NCBI RefSeq assembly: GCF_001507435.1
Contig: NZ_LMWH01000278.1
Coordinates: 1 to 64,000 of the forward strand
Origin: Streptomyces sp. NRRL F-5122
Lineage (GTDB): Bacteria > Actinomycetota > Actinomycetes > Streptomycetales > Streptomycetaceae
Direction: 5' to 3'
DNA length: 64,000 nt
The position numbers and the translations under genes were made by a program. Shown here piece after piece: positions 1 through 8,239 of the stretch. Within the stretch, counting starts at the first letter, position 1. Each line of letters opens with the position of its first letter. The notes beneath the pieces are model-generated. The model ran no database searches. It was given only the letters and a program-made list of their open reading frames with translations, and was not told the origin of the DNA.

Positions 1-135
1 GCCGCCGGCACCAAACAACCCAGCCTCACCACCCTCTGGACCCTCCACCACGCCTACAACATCCAACTCGACACCCTCGTCTACAACGACCCACACACCA
101 CTTCGGCCACACACCGGCCCGCCACATCCAACTGA
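1..135 (+). CDS. C-terminal end of an XRE-type helix-turn-helix regulator (5' end outside window)
   Basis: The first frame is open from base 1 and ends at a TGA at 133-135, giving 44 residues. Residues 5-27 (KQPSLTTLWTLHHAYNIQL and on) match the typical last helices of XRE/Cro-type DNA-binding domains, where a pattern like PSLxTLxxLAxALxVxL follows the recognition helix. The tail after it is Thr/His-rich, like the neighbouring proteins. The gene starts outside the window, so its length and target are unknown. It precedes the sigma factor on the same strand by about 400 bases. The call rests on one short motif. Confidence 0.4.
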   Translation, partial: AAGTKQPSLTTLWTLHHAYNIQLDTLVYNDPHTTSATHRPATSN

Positions 136-534
136 CGCGGAAACACCTCAGCACTCGTCAGTCAGGCCACATCCCCAGCCCTGCACCACCGCACGCCCAG
201 CCACATACGGCCGACACCGGCACCACCCATGCCGACTCGGCCCCCGGGGCACCACTCAATCCCCGTCACGCATCCACGCCGACCCGTCACAACTGCGGTC
301 CAGGTAGAGCGAGTCCCGGCACCATCACTCAGGCCCATGCCTCACCGGCACCGCCGAGGCCCGCCCCGGCATCACATCGCCCTGATATCCGACCCGCGCC
401 GCCGCAGCCCCCGGCCTGGGGACCCCAGCGTCCACCACGCCGCGCTACGGCCTGACACGCCGCAGGCCGGCCATCCCGCCTCCGGCCGGCAGCCACCAAC
501 CCGGCCACCCATCATCCACACAAGAGAGCAACCC

Positions 535-1224
535 TTGATCACCAAGACACGCACCACGCCGCGTCACAAAGAGGCCGAATCCACCCTCATCGCCCGTGCC
601 CAACAAGGCGACCCGGACGCATTCGGCGAGCTCTACCGTAGGCATCACGACATGATCGCCACGTTCATCAACCACCGCGTCAGGTCCAACCCCACCCTCA
701 CCGAGGACCTGACCGCCGACGTCTTCGTCAAAGCCCTCACCAAGATCACCACCTTCACCTGGACTGGTACCTCCATTCGCGCCTGGCTCTGCACCATCGC
801 TCGCAACACCATCGCCGACCACTACAAGATCGCCGCCACCCGTCGACTCACCTACGTCGACCAGATCACCCACGTCCACGACACCTGGACCGCCCCCGCC
901 AACACCGCCGAAGAGACCGCCCTCGCCACCCTCGCCGTACACGACCTCCACCACGCCCTCGGCAGCATCACCCCGCGGCAACAAGCCGTCATCCGCCTCA
1001 GGTTCCTCAACGAACTCACCGTCACCGAGACCGCACAGACCCTCGGCACCACCAACGCCGCCGTCAAGACCCTCCAATGGCGCGCCCTCGACACCCTCCG
1101 CAAGACCTACGCGATCCCGGACCCCTCACATCCACAGAAACCACAACGAGAACGGGCAACGGAAAACCACCGCGCCCGGAGCCCGCACACCCCCGGCCAC
1201 TGTGCGGCACTCAGACCTAAGTGA
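535..1224 (+). CDS. ECF-type RNA polymerase sigma factor
   Basis: The 229-residue protein has sigma-70 region 2 at about residues 15-80 (ARAQQGDPDAFGELYRRHHD, then LTEDLTADVFVKAL and IRAWLCTIARNTIADHYK). Region 4 is at about 140-195 (LGSITPRQQAVIRLRFLNEL, TVTETAQTLGTTNAAVKTLQ), the usual layout of a small ECF sigma factor that redirects RNA polymerase to a stress regulon. I chose the TTG at 535 because AGAGAG lies 6 bases upstream and region 2 starts soon after. The frame is open further up (to 229), but that part is Pro/Arg-rich and does not look coding. No anti-sigma factor is visible next to it, and the following gene is an unknown protein. The target promoters are unknown. Confidence 0.85.
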   Translation: MITKTRTTPRHKEAESTLIARAQQGDPDAFGELYRRHHDMIATFINHRVRSNPTLTEDLTADVFVKALTKITTFTWTGTSIRAWLCTIARNTIADHYKIAATRRLTYVDQITHVHDTWTAPANTAEETALATLAVHDLHHALGSITPRQQAVIRLRFLNELTVTETAQTLGTTNAAVKTLQWRALDTLRKTYAIPDPSHPQKPQRERATENHRARSPHTPGHCAALRPK

Positions 1225-1297
1225 CCAGCAGGACAGGCATCTGTACAACGCAGCGCCGACCACCGAACACCCGTATCACGGCAGAAGGAAGAGTCAG

Positions 1298-2479
1298 ATG
1301 ACCACCGCCCCCGACCACCACACCGACATCGAACAAGACCTCACCCAGCGCCTCGCCGAACTCGCCCGCGCCTTCATCGCCGACCTCTCCGCACGAGGCC
1401 ACCTCACCCACACCCCCCACCGACACCAAGCCACACCCCCTCCAACACCTCACGAACCCAGTCCCGTTGAGACGGACGTCAACACCGCCGAAGCGCTCAC
1501 CCCGCTACCGGAACAACCCGGACCACAACTCACACCCCACGCCCAGACCCGACCGCCCCAAACTCTTGCCGATCTCCACGCCCTGCACCCCGACCCTCCG
1601 CAGACTCTCTCCGACCTCCTCGCCGCCCACCTCACCGCGAACGGCGCACAACACACGCCCAACGACCCACCCGACAGAATCCCAACCCCCACCGACCCAC
1701 CGGACAACCGTCAGGGCGTCACCGCCCTTCTCGCGCCACAGCACGTCCTGGTCGGAACAGACCGCACACCCGTCAGCATCCCCACCCCCAGTCCCATGCT
1801 CCGCGGTGCCATCACCCTCCCCCGCACCACTCACCGCACACCTCGCTGGGCCCGCACCACCACACCCAGCGAAGCCCATTCACCCGATGAAGCCGGCTCA
1901 CCCGACGGTGCGCCGTCAGACACTCACACACCGGACGGAGCCCTCGCCGCCCACACCACCGGCCCCGACCCGGACCGCGTCCAACACACGGCCGCCACCG
2001 CCACACAGCTTCAGACCAACCACGCTCACCGGCTCGAACTCGCCCACATCACCCCCCACCACGACCACGTCACGATCCATATCAATGCCGCCACCCTCAA
2101 CGACTGGGAGTACTGGCTCACTGCCATCAACGCACTCGACACACCCACCCACCGCATCGGCACCACCCAAACCACCACCGGCCACATCAACGACACCCCC
2201 ATCCACCTCACCGCCCACCACGTCCCCCAACTCCTCGACCAAGCCACCCAGAACGCCAAAGATCCCTACTACCACCACGGCCGCATCTACGACCTCACCC
2301 ACCCCCACACCGACCGCCACGGGCAAACCTGGCACTACACCGGCCAACGTCAATCCGACAACACCCCCCTCCTCGCCCTCCCCGGCACCAACCACCCCCC
2401 GTATCCCCTCACCACGATCACCACCACCAACGGCCCCCTCACTCCGACCCACAGGCCACCGGACGACGCCAACGCCTGA
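1298..2479 (+). CDS. Hypothetical Thr/Pro/His-rich protein
   Basis: The 393-residue protein starts at the ATG at 1298, 4 bases after a strong AGAAGGAAGAG ribosome site. Residues 1-35 form a helix (DIEQDLTQRLAELARAFIADL). A long low-complexity linker rich in Thr, Pro and His follows to about residue 225. The last 150 residues look folded: HHDHVTIHINAATLNDWEYW, then WHYTGQRQSDNTPLLALPG and a final GPLTPTHRP. This C-terminal pattern (W-x-Y-x-G-x-R, T/P-L-L, GPLT) recurs in small Streptomyces proteins of unknown role, as far as I recall. It sits 73 bases after the sigma factor and may be co-transcribed with it. I assign no function. The coding strand is extremely C-rich. Confidence 0.6.
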   Translation: MTTAPDHHTDIEQDLTQRLAELARAFIADLSARGHLTHTPHRHQATPPPTPHEPSPVETDVNTAEALTPLPEQPGPQLTPHAQTRPPQTLADLHALHPDPPQTLSDLLAAHLTANGAQHTPNDPPDRIPTPTDPPDNRQGVTALLAPQHVLVGTDRTPVSIPTPSPMLRGAITLPRTTHRTPRWARTTTPSEAHSPDEAGSPDGAPSDTHTPDGALAAHTTGPDPDRVQHTAATATQLQTNHAHRLELAHITPHHDHVTIHINAATLNDWEYWLTAINALDTPTHRIGTTQTTTGHINDTPIHLTAHHVPQLLDQATQNAKDPYYHHGRIYDLTHPHTDRHGQTWHYTGQRQSDNTPLLALPGTNHPPYPLTTITTTNGPLTPTHRPPDDANA

Positions 2480-2956
2480 TAGCCGACCACCCGACGTCAG
2501 CGATCCAGCACGACGCGACCGATGGCGCGCTTGCCCCGCGACCCGGATGCCCCTCACAGGTCGCTCCTTCTTGGTTTGCGTAATGATGCGGAACCGCGGG
2601 CTGCCCGATGCCGCATGGGAGCGTCCGGGCATGAGGGACTGTTCAGCCGTCCAGAGATGCAACCAGCCGAGCGACGGTGGGACCACGACCCGAGTCAGCT
2701 ATGGCAAATCCGACACTCCTACGGCCTCCGACACGATCACGGCCAACGCCCACCGTGGTGCCGAGGGCTGAGCCCCCGTGCGCGTTGCAGCGGGGATCAG
2801 CGCCGTCGAACCCGGAGACCGCAACTCCCCCATAGGTCCGTGCTGCGACAGGCCGCGGATCCGACCGAAATTCAGTTGACCTGGCCACGGGTCAACGCTG
2901 CACTGTGGCGGGCACTACGAGCCGTGGTGCCGGAATCCCGGGGGGCAGCGGCAGCT
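2480..2956. other. Intergenic stretch without a supported gene
   Basis: The frame of the following acetyltransferase stays open through most of this stretch, but its translation is Arg/Pro-rich and matches no family I know. I see no RNA gene or terminator stem. It probably holds the promoter of the acetyltransferase. Confidence 0.4.
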
Positions 2957-4189
2957 ATGGAGATCCGTCCCACGACCGACCAGGACCTCGACGTTTTCGT
3001 CGACACACTCCATGCCGCGTTCGGGCGCTTCCCGGAAACCCCGACCGAGAACGGTGGGGTCTGGTGGTCGGCGCTCGAAATGGACCGCAACCTCCTTGCC
3101 CTGGCGGCGGACGGGCGGCCCATCGGTACCGCCGGTGCGTACTCCTTCGAACTCACCCTGCCCGGTGAGGTTCTCGTTCCGGCCGCAGGGGTGACCGCCG
3201 TCGGCGTCCTGCCCTCGCACCGACGCCAAGGCGTGCTCAGCGCAATGATGCGCAATCAGCTCGCCGAGCTGCGGACCCGAGGTGAGTTCCTCTCCGTGCT
3301 ACTGGCTTCGGAGGCCCGGATCTACCGCAGGTTCGGCTACGGACCGGCGACCTACACGCAGCGGCTCACGGTCCCGCGCCACCAGGCCGCCCTCGACCTC
3401 CCCCGGGCTCACGCCACCGCCGACAGCCCTGCAACCGGACTGGACACCGGCTCGGTCGAGCTGCGGCGGCGTGCCGAGTGCGTCGAGATCCTGGAAGACG
3501 TCTACGACCGCTACCGTCGCGCGCAGCCCGGTGCGCTGTCCCGTCCGCATCGATGGTGGGCCTTGAGTGCGGGACAGCCTCCGGTGGCTCCGGCTCCGCG
3601 CTACGTAGCCGTCCACCGGGACGCCGACGGCGTCCCGGACGGGTACGCCAGCTACTCGGTCACCGATCCCAACACCCTGATGGTCGACGAGACCATCGCG
3701 ACCGACGACGCCGCCTTCACATCCCTGGCGCGGTTCGTGCTCGGACACGACCTGGTCAAACAGGTCGTGTTCAAGCACTTCCCACCGGATCACCCGCTGC
3801 GCTGGCAGCTCGCAGACTTCCGCGCCGGTCAGGTGAGTGACGACACCGACTGGCTCTGGGTACGGCTGCTGGATGTCCCGCGGGCGCTCACCGCGCGCGG
3901 CTGGCTCGTGGACGGGGAGCTCGTCCTCGATGTCAACGACCCGTTCCTCGGCGAGCACGGCCGCTACCTACTGACTGTCCGGAACGGCAAGGCCGAGTGC
4001 GTCCCGACGGACCGAGATCCCGATCTGTCCCTGGACCTGAGCGACCTGGGCTCGGTCTATCTCGGCGGCACCGCCCCGAGCACGCTCATACGTGCCGGAC
4101 ACATACGAGCCCACCGCCCCGGCGCGGCCATCCTCGCTGACACTCTCTTCCGTGCCGAGCGTTCGCCGCATTGTCTCCACTGGTTCTGA
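2957..4189 (+). CDS. eis: Eis-family GNAT N-acetyltransferase
   Basis: At 410 residues this has the usual length and architecture of Eis (enhanced intracellular survival) proteins, which acetylate amines such as aminoglycosides using acetyl-CoA. The N-terminal GNAT half holds VTAVGVLPSHRRQGVLSAMM, the acetyl-CoA binding signature (V-x-P-x-x-R-R-x-G), at about residue 80. It then has IYRRFGYGPATYTQRL, the family's R-x-G-Y-G-x-A segment. The C-terminal sterol-carrier-like domain ends in LSDLGSVYLGG and the terminal segment SPHCLHWF, typical for Eis, where the C-terminal carboxylate takes part in catalysis. The ATG at 2957 fits the family start (MEIRPTTDQD), although the frame is open far upstream. 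No obvious ribosome site is present. It stands alone. Confidence 0.88.
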   Translation: MEIRPTTDQDLDVFVDTLHAAFGRFPETPTENGGVWWSALEMDRNLLALAADGRPIGTAGAYSFELTLPGEVLVPAAGVTAVGVLPSHRRQGVLSAMMRNQLAELRTRGEFLSVLLASEARIYRRFGYGPATYTQRLTVPRHQAALDLPRAHATADSPATGLDTGSVELRRRAECVEILEDVYDRYRRAQPGALSRPHRWWALSAGQPPVAPAPRYVAVHRDADGVPDGYASYSVTDPNTLMVDETIATDDAAFTSLARFVLGHDLVKQVVFKHFPPDHPLRWQLADFRAGQVSDDTDWLWVRLLDVPRALTARGWLVDGELVLDVNDPFLGEHGRYLLTVRNGKAECVPTDRDPDLSLDLSDLGSVYLGGTAPSTLIRAGHIRAHRPGAAILADTLFRAERSPHCLHWF

Positions 4190-4247
4190 CCGCACGCTCG
4201 GTGGGACTCCCACGGGAGTGCCCGCCGTCATCCACCGAGACCGAAGG

Positions 4248-4460
4248 TCAGTCCTTTTTGATCGTCCCTCGGGATCTGCGTGCGGCGTTCACCAGTTTCA
4301 CCTGCGCCCCCGCAAGTGCCTGTCTTGCGTGCTCGAACTCCTCCGGACTCATCGGATCCCGCGCCGTGTCACGACTGCGCGCCACTCCGTTCAGGAAGGA
4401 ATTGATCGCGCGGGCGAAATTGTCGATCTCGGTCGCAACTTCCGGAGGCGCAATCAGGCT
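4248..4460 (-). pseudogene. C-terminal fragment of an unknown gene cut by the ISAzo13 insertion
   Basis: Seventy codons read from the left edge of the insertion sequence to a TGA at 4248-4250. The product is helical: PPEVATEIDNFARAINSFLN, then MSPEEFEHARQALAGAQVKL and a basic tail ending IKKD. Codon usage is normal for the region. The frame enters the insertion sequence at the TTA target site, so the gene was interrupted there. I could not find its N-terminal part beyond the other end of the element, where an IS5 remnant lies instead, so a deletion or rearrangement probably followed. The function is unknown. Confidence 0.55.
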
Positions 4461-4462
4461 TA

Positions 4463-4485
4463 GGGCGTGCAGATCTTTAACTCGT
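4463..4485. repeat. Left inverted repeat of the ISAzo13 element
   Basis: GGGCGTGCAGATCTTTAACT and the next three bases are the exact reverse complement of 6197-6219. It lies at the 3' side of the transposase gene and partly overlaps its last codons. Confidence 0.9.
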
Positions 4486-6165
4486 CTTTTTGACCTTGGT
4501 CTGGGTGGGGTCGGGAGCGAGGAACGTCGCGACGTCGGCTGGTGTGCGGAGGCGGGCGGTAGAAGTGTTGATGTGGTGGCCGTGTGCTTCCAGGAGTGGG
4601 CGGACCTCCTGTTTCGCGCGGCTGATGGTCATAGCGGTGACGCCGAAGAGTTGGCCGAGAAGGTCCATGGTCGCGAGTTTGCGCAGATGGAGCACGGTGA
4701 CCAGGATCCGGTCGGCCGGGGTGAGTTTGGCTTTGGCACCTGTGCCGGGGGCCACCAGGCGCTCGTGACCGCGACGTGTGCGGAGCACTTGCTCGCGTTG
4801 AACCTCCAGCGCTGGAGTCAGCGCGTCGATGAGCTCGCTGAACTGCTGACGGGTCATCCCGGTCAGTTCCGGGTCCTGCAGCGAACGCCGCGTGAGGCGA
4901 GGCGGTCTGCCCGCCGGGGCCTCCGACGTGCTGTTGGTCGTGGCCGCGTCTATCGGATGCTGGGGGTGGAGGGTGTAGTTCCAGTCGCCGTGGAAGCGGT
5001 GGCGGGTGATCGGCAGGGAGGCGATCTCGTCGTCGCTGACCTGGATGCCGGTGGGGTACGGGTTGGTGTCGAGTTCCGCGTGCACGGTTAGGCCGGTCTT
5101 GGTGGTGGTCGCCGCGATGCTCTCGACGATGACTTCGTGGCTGGTCAGGGGCCTGCCGCGCCAGTTCATGGTGATGTGGGAGAACAGCCGGTGCTCGATT
5201 CGGTTCCACTTCGAGGTCCCGGGAGGCAGGTGACAGACGGTGATCGTGAGGCCGGTCTCAGCGGCGAACCGGGCGAGTTCGGTCTTCCACGTGCGGGTGC
5301 GATACCCGTTGGAGCCGCCGGCATCGGCGGTGATCAGCAGTCGGCCGGCCGCCGGGTACGTGGCCCGCCCGGCTCCGTTCCACCAACGGCGGATCGACTC
5401 GACGGCGAACGCGGCGGTGTCATGGTCGGTGCCGACGTTGACCCAGCCTGTGTTCGCGGCGACGTCGTAGATGCCGTAGGGCACCGCCCTGCCCAGCACG
5501 CGGTCGGGGAAGTCGTGGGTGTCGACCCGCACCGGCTCGCCTCTCGGCTCCCACTCACGGCCGTTGTTCTTGAACGGGCCGACCAGCTCCTTCTTCTTCG
5601 TGTCCACACTGATCACCGGAGCACCGTCATCCTGGTGGTCGCGGGCCTGCTCGTTGAGGTAGTGGAACTGCGCGTCCCGGTCGGGGTGCTGCTTGCCTTC
5701 CAGCGTCTTGGCATTGCTCTGCAGGCTGAAGCCCTCCTCGCGCAGCAGGTCGCCCACCGTGTCCGCGGAGATCCTGTGGCCCTGCCGGGTCAGCTGCTCG
5801 GCGAGCTTGCGGGTGGATTTGGTGGTCCAGCGCAGCGGCGACACGGGATCTCCACGGACGTCGGGCTCGACCAGAGTGAGGAGTGCCTCCCGAACGGCTG
5901 GGTTGCGGTCGACGACGCGTTTGCGGCCGGCACCGGGCCGACGGACACGGCCCAACGGAGCCTCCCCGGAGCCGAGTTCCCGCACTCCGGCAGACACAGT
6001 GGCCTCACGGACACCGGCGGCACGAGCGACCGCTCTGATCCCGCCGTGGCCAAGGGACTGGGCCTCCGCCCCTATCAGCAGGCGACGCTGCCGCTCGTCG
6101 AGGTGCGGCAAAATCGCCTTGAACTTGGCTGCCAGCGCGGCCCGTTGCCCATCCAACCCGCTCAT
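4477..6165 (-). CDS. ISAzo13-family transposase with a C-terminal helix-turn-helix extension
   Basis: The 562-residue protein catalyses movement of its own element. The N-terminal HTH (about 35-60, AVARAAGVREATVSAGVREL) is followed by an RNase-H-like DDE core. The first Asp lies in VISVDTKKKELVGPFKN, the second in LLITADAGGSNGYR, and the Glu in LPPGTSKWNRIEHRLFSHI, all typical of ISAzo13 transposases. The core seems to end near WNYTLHPQ. About 150 more residues carry GMTRQQFSELIDALTPALEV and LTPADRILVTVLHLRKLATM with a second HTH (LGQLFGVTAMTISRAKQEV). That pattern usually sits at the N-terminus of IS5/ISL2-type transposases. The start chosen is the second ATG (MSGLDGQ). The gene spans nearly the whole element. 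Confidence 0.9.
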   Translation of the reverse strand: MSGLDGQRAALAAKFKAILPHLDERQRRLLIGAEAQSLGHGGIRAVARAAGVREATVSAGVRELGSGEAPLGRVRRPGAGRKRVVDRNPAVREALLTLVEPDVRGDPVSPLRWTTKSTRKLAEQLTRQGHRISADTVGDLLREEGFSLQSNAKTLEGKQHPDRDAQFHYLNEQARDHQDDGAPVISVDTKKKELVGPFKNNGREWEPRGEPVRVDTHDFPDRVLGRAVPYGIYDVAANTGWVNVGTDHDTAAFAVESIRRWWNGAGRATYPAAGRLLITADAGGSNGYRTRTWKTELARFAAETGLTITVCHLPPGTSKWNRIEHRLFSHITMNWRGRPLTSHEVIVESIAATTTKTGLTVHAELDTNPYPTGIQVSDDEIASLPITRHRFHGDWNYTLHPQHPIDAATTNSTSEAPAGRPPRLTRRSLQDPELTGMTRQQFSELIDALTPALEVQREQVLRTRRGHERLVAPGTGAKAKLTPADRILVTVLHLRKLATMDLLGQLFGVTAMTISRAKQEVRPLLEAHGHHINTSTARLRTPADVATFLAPDPTQTKVKKTS

Positions 6166-6196
6166 GCCAGACCAACGAATCACCAAGCAGAAAGCC

Positions 6197-6219
6197 ACGA
6201 GTTAAAGATCTGCACGCCC
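6197..6219. repeat. Right inverted repeat of the ISAzo13 element
   Basis: Exact reverse complement of 4463-4485. It lies just upstream of the transposase start and is followed directly by the TTA duplication. Confidence 0.9.
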
Positions 6220-6222
6220 TTA

Positions 6223-6300
6223 CAGCGGCTAACAGAATGAGGTGGATCGAAGCTGAAGCCGTGTCCGGGCGGCGAGTCGAGCGTTGTCCGACTTGTCGGG
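6223..6300 (-). mobile_element. Remnant of the 3' end of an IS5-family element
   Basis: CAGCGGCTAACAGAATGAGG here closely matches the end of the IS5 element at 8243-8262 (CAACGGCTAACACAATGAGG). Read on the minus strand it gives a transposase C-terminus ending STSFC-stop, against LTSLC-stop in the other copy. Only the last few dozen codons seem to remain. The ISAzo13 element inserted at its outer edge. Confidence 0.5.
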
Positions 6301-6322
6301 GCAGGTGCGTGCCCGCGCTGGC

Positions 6323-6390
6323 CCTCTGATGTGCTGAGCCTGGCGCCCCGCACCGGAGTCGGCGGTCGGTGCGGGGCGCGGCATCAGAGG
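6323..6390 (-). terminator. Nested hairpin terminator after the beta-helix gene
   Basis: Two perfect nested inverted repeats lie here: outer CCTCTGATG (6323-6331) with CATCAGAGG (6382-6390), and inner GCGCCCCGCACCG (6343-6355) with CGGTGCGGGGCGC (6367-6379). The structure begins 5 bases after the stop codon at 6396-6398, as expected for a terminator of the minus-strand gene. Confidence 0.7.
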
Positions 6391-6395
6391 TTGTG

Positions 6396-7527
6396 TCAGC
6401 CGACGCAGCCGGTGACGATGGCGGAGCTGCCCGCGCAGTTGGTGGGGATGTTGCGCCGGATCTCCGACCGGTTCACCGTGAACTGCGTGTCGGTCCACAC
6501 GCCGCCCGGTGCGACGGTCGAGGCGTTGTTGTTCACCTCACTGTGATCGAGCGTCACCGCAGCGCTGAGGTTGTATATGCCGCCGGCCTGTGACGTGCCG
6601 GAGCCGTTCGCGCTGTTGCGGTCGACCGAGCTGTCCCGCAGCACCAGAGTGTCGGCGGGATTGTCGTAGATGCCGCCGCCCTGGCCGTTGGACCCTCCTG
6701 CGACGTTGCCTGAGACCTCGGTCTTGATGAGCGTCAGCGAGACCGCGTTCCAGATCCCGCCGCCCTGCGCACCTGTGGTGGTGTTGCCGATGATCTTGCT
6801 GTTGATGAACTGGACGGGGCCGCTTTCTGTGTCGATGCCACCGCCGTCAAGGCTGCTGGTGTTGTTCTTCAGGGTGGTATTGCGGAAGACCGCGTTACCG
6901 TCCTCGTGACCGATGGCCCAGCCAACCCCGGCGTTGTTGTGTGTGAATTCGACGCTGTCGGTGGTGACGGTGCCGTCCGATTGCAGGCCTCCGCCCTCTC
7001 CCGCGTTGTTGAAGGTGAACTCGCTGCAGGTGATGTACGCCGTGGCGCCACCCACGACAAACACGCCGCCTCCCTCGATGTCCGCCTGGTTGTTGTCGAG
7101 GGTGACCTTGTCGAGCTTCAGATTGCCGAGCTGTCGACGAGGATGCCTCCCCCCGCATCGGGCGCGTTGTCGCCGCGGATCGTGACGTCGTCGAGCCGAA
7201 GGTCACCCGTCGAGGTGACGTGGAAGATGCGGAAGGCACCGGCCGTCAGCCCATCGCGGACGATCGTGGAGTCGCGGCCCTCGATGGTGAGCTGCCTGTC
7301 GATGGGGGCAGTCCGTCGGCGCCGGCGTAGGCGGTGGCCAGGTGGTAGGTGCAGTGACGGGCGAGGACGAGCGTGGATCCCGCCGGCGCCGTGGCGAGCA
7401 CCGTGGTCAGGGCCGTGGTGCTGCACGTCACCGAAATACCGGGGGCCGCCACGGCCGGTACCGCACTCACACCGTTGACCACGAACGTGGCCAGGGCGGC
7501 GATGCCGGACAGTGTGGTGTATCGCAT
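6396..7527 (-). pseudogene. Secreted right-handed beta-helix repeat protein, broken by two frameshifts
   Basis: The start at 7527 has a good AAGGAG site and a Sec signal peptide (MRYTTLSGIAALATFVVNGV, then VPAVAA). The frame then reads ISVTCSTTALTTVLATAPAG and ATAYAGADGLP. Two frame changes, at about 7305 (a C run) and 7125, are needed to continue through QLTIEGRDSTIVRD and DLRLDDVTIRGD into the long last part. That part holds many imperfect repeats of the type NNTSSLDGGGIDTESG and NNASTVAPGGV, typical of parallel beta-helix surface proteins related to polymorphic outer-membrane and pectate-lyase-like folds. Putting the three frames together gives roughly 375 residues. Either the gene is recently dead or the assembly has two homopolymer errors. 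The substrate is unknown. Confidence 0.7.
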
Positions 7528-7799
7528 GGCTCTCCTTGAAGCGCAGTGACCGCCGGAGCACAGACGAATCCCTCGCCCATGTCGCGGACACTGGGAGCAA
7601 AACCGCCTCCCGCGCCCCTTCCCGTGCGCCGCAAGGCCTCCTCACCCACACACAGCAGCAGATTCGGTCGAGATGCCGCATCATCGTCCAACCCGCCTGT
7701 AGGACCATGACACTTCCCATCACCTCCAACAGCGGTCCTGCGCAGGCGGGAACGCAATCCGCGACCTGGTCGTAACTCCCTGCACGGCGTGATGCGGCC

Positions 7800-7952
7800 G
7801 TTGCCCAGGAACCGGACGTCCCGCAACACCTCGCACGGTGTACGCCCCTCAGCAACCATCGTCAGGGGCGCCCCGAGCCGGCGGCTCGTGTCGTAGGCGA
7901 ACCGCCACAGGACCGGGTCCGTCACCTTCGTGTCCGCTGTCAGCAGCGTCAT
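7800..7952 (-). pseudogene. Possible universal-stress-protein fragment
   Basis: About 50 codons from an ATG at 7952 have coding-like third positions and read MTLLTADTKVTDPVLWRFAY, then DTSRRLGAPLTMVAEG. This resembles the first helix and strand of a UspA-type domain (LRFAFxxARRRGAPLTxVHA). Beyond about 7800 the translation loses that character. The surrounding 7530-8240 shows no other supported gene. The call is weak and based on one short similarity. Confidence 0.25.
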
Positions 7953-8239
7953 ACCGCTCCTGCCGCGCTCCTCCGCGACGCGTCAGACGGCCCCGAACGA
8001 GCCGAGGCCGCTGCTGAACTGCACAACATGCCGAGTCACGAGTTACCAGGGCTGCGAGGAACTGACTGACTGGAGCAGACTGCAGGCCAAGCCCGTCGGC
8101 ATCGGTCGCCTGCGCGTTGTCACTCACGGCATCCCGACCGGCGCATACAGTGATCTCGCATGCCGTCTTTTCCTGGTGTGAGAGACACGGCCGGGCCCTT
8201 TGGACAGTGGGGCCCGGCCGTGCCCACACGTTGAAGGAC

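Larger units (their letters stand above)
4460..6222 (-). mobile_element. Complete ISAzo13-family insertion sequence with TTA target duplication
   Basis: The element spans 4463-6219 (1757 bp). It is bounded by perfect 23-bp inverted repeats and flanked on both sides by TTA (4460-4462 and 6220-6222), a 3-bp target duplication. One long open frame fills it on the minus strand. The intact ends, intact frame and intact duplication point to a recent and possibly still active insertion. It landed in an older IS5-type end sequence on the right and an unknown gene on the left. Confidence 0.88.

Noticed and set aside
229..534. Open frame upstream of the ECF sigma factor start
   Set aside because: The translation is Pro/Arg-rich with no similarity to sigma factors, while a TTG with a ribosome site at 535 gives the normal family length.
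445..1077. Long minus-strand frame over the sigma factor gene
   Set aside because: It is Gly/Val/Glu-rich shadow coding caused by the high-GC third positions of the real gene.
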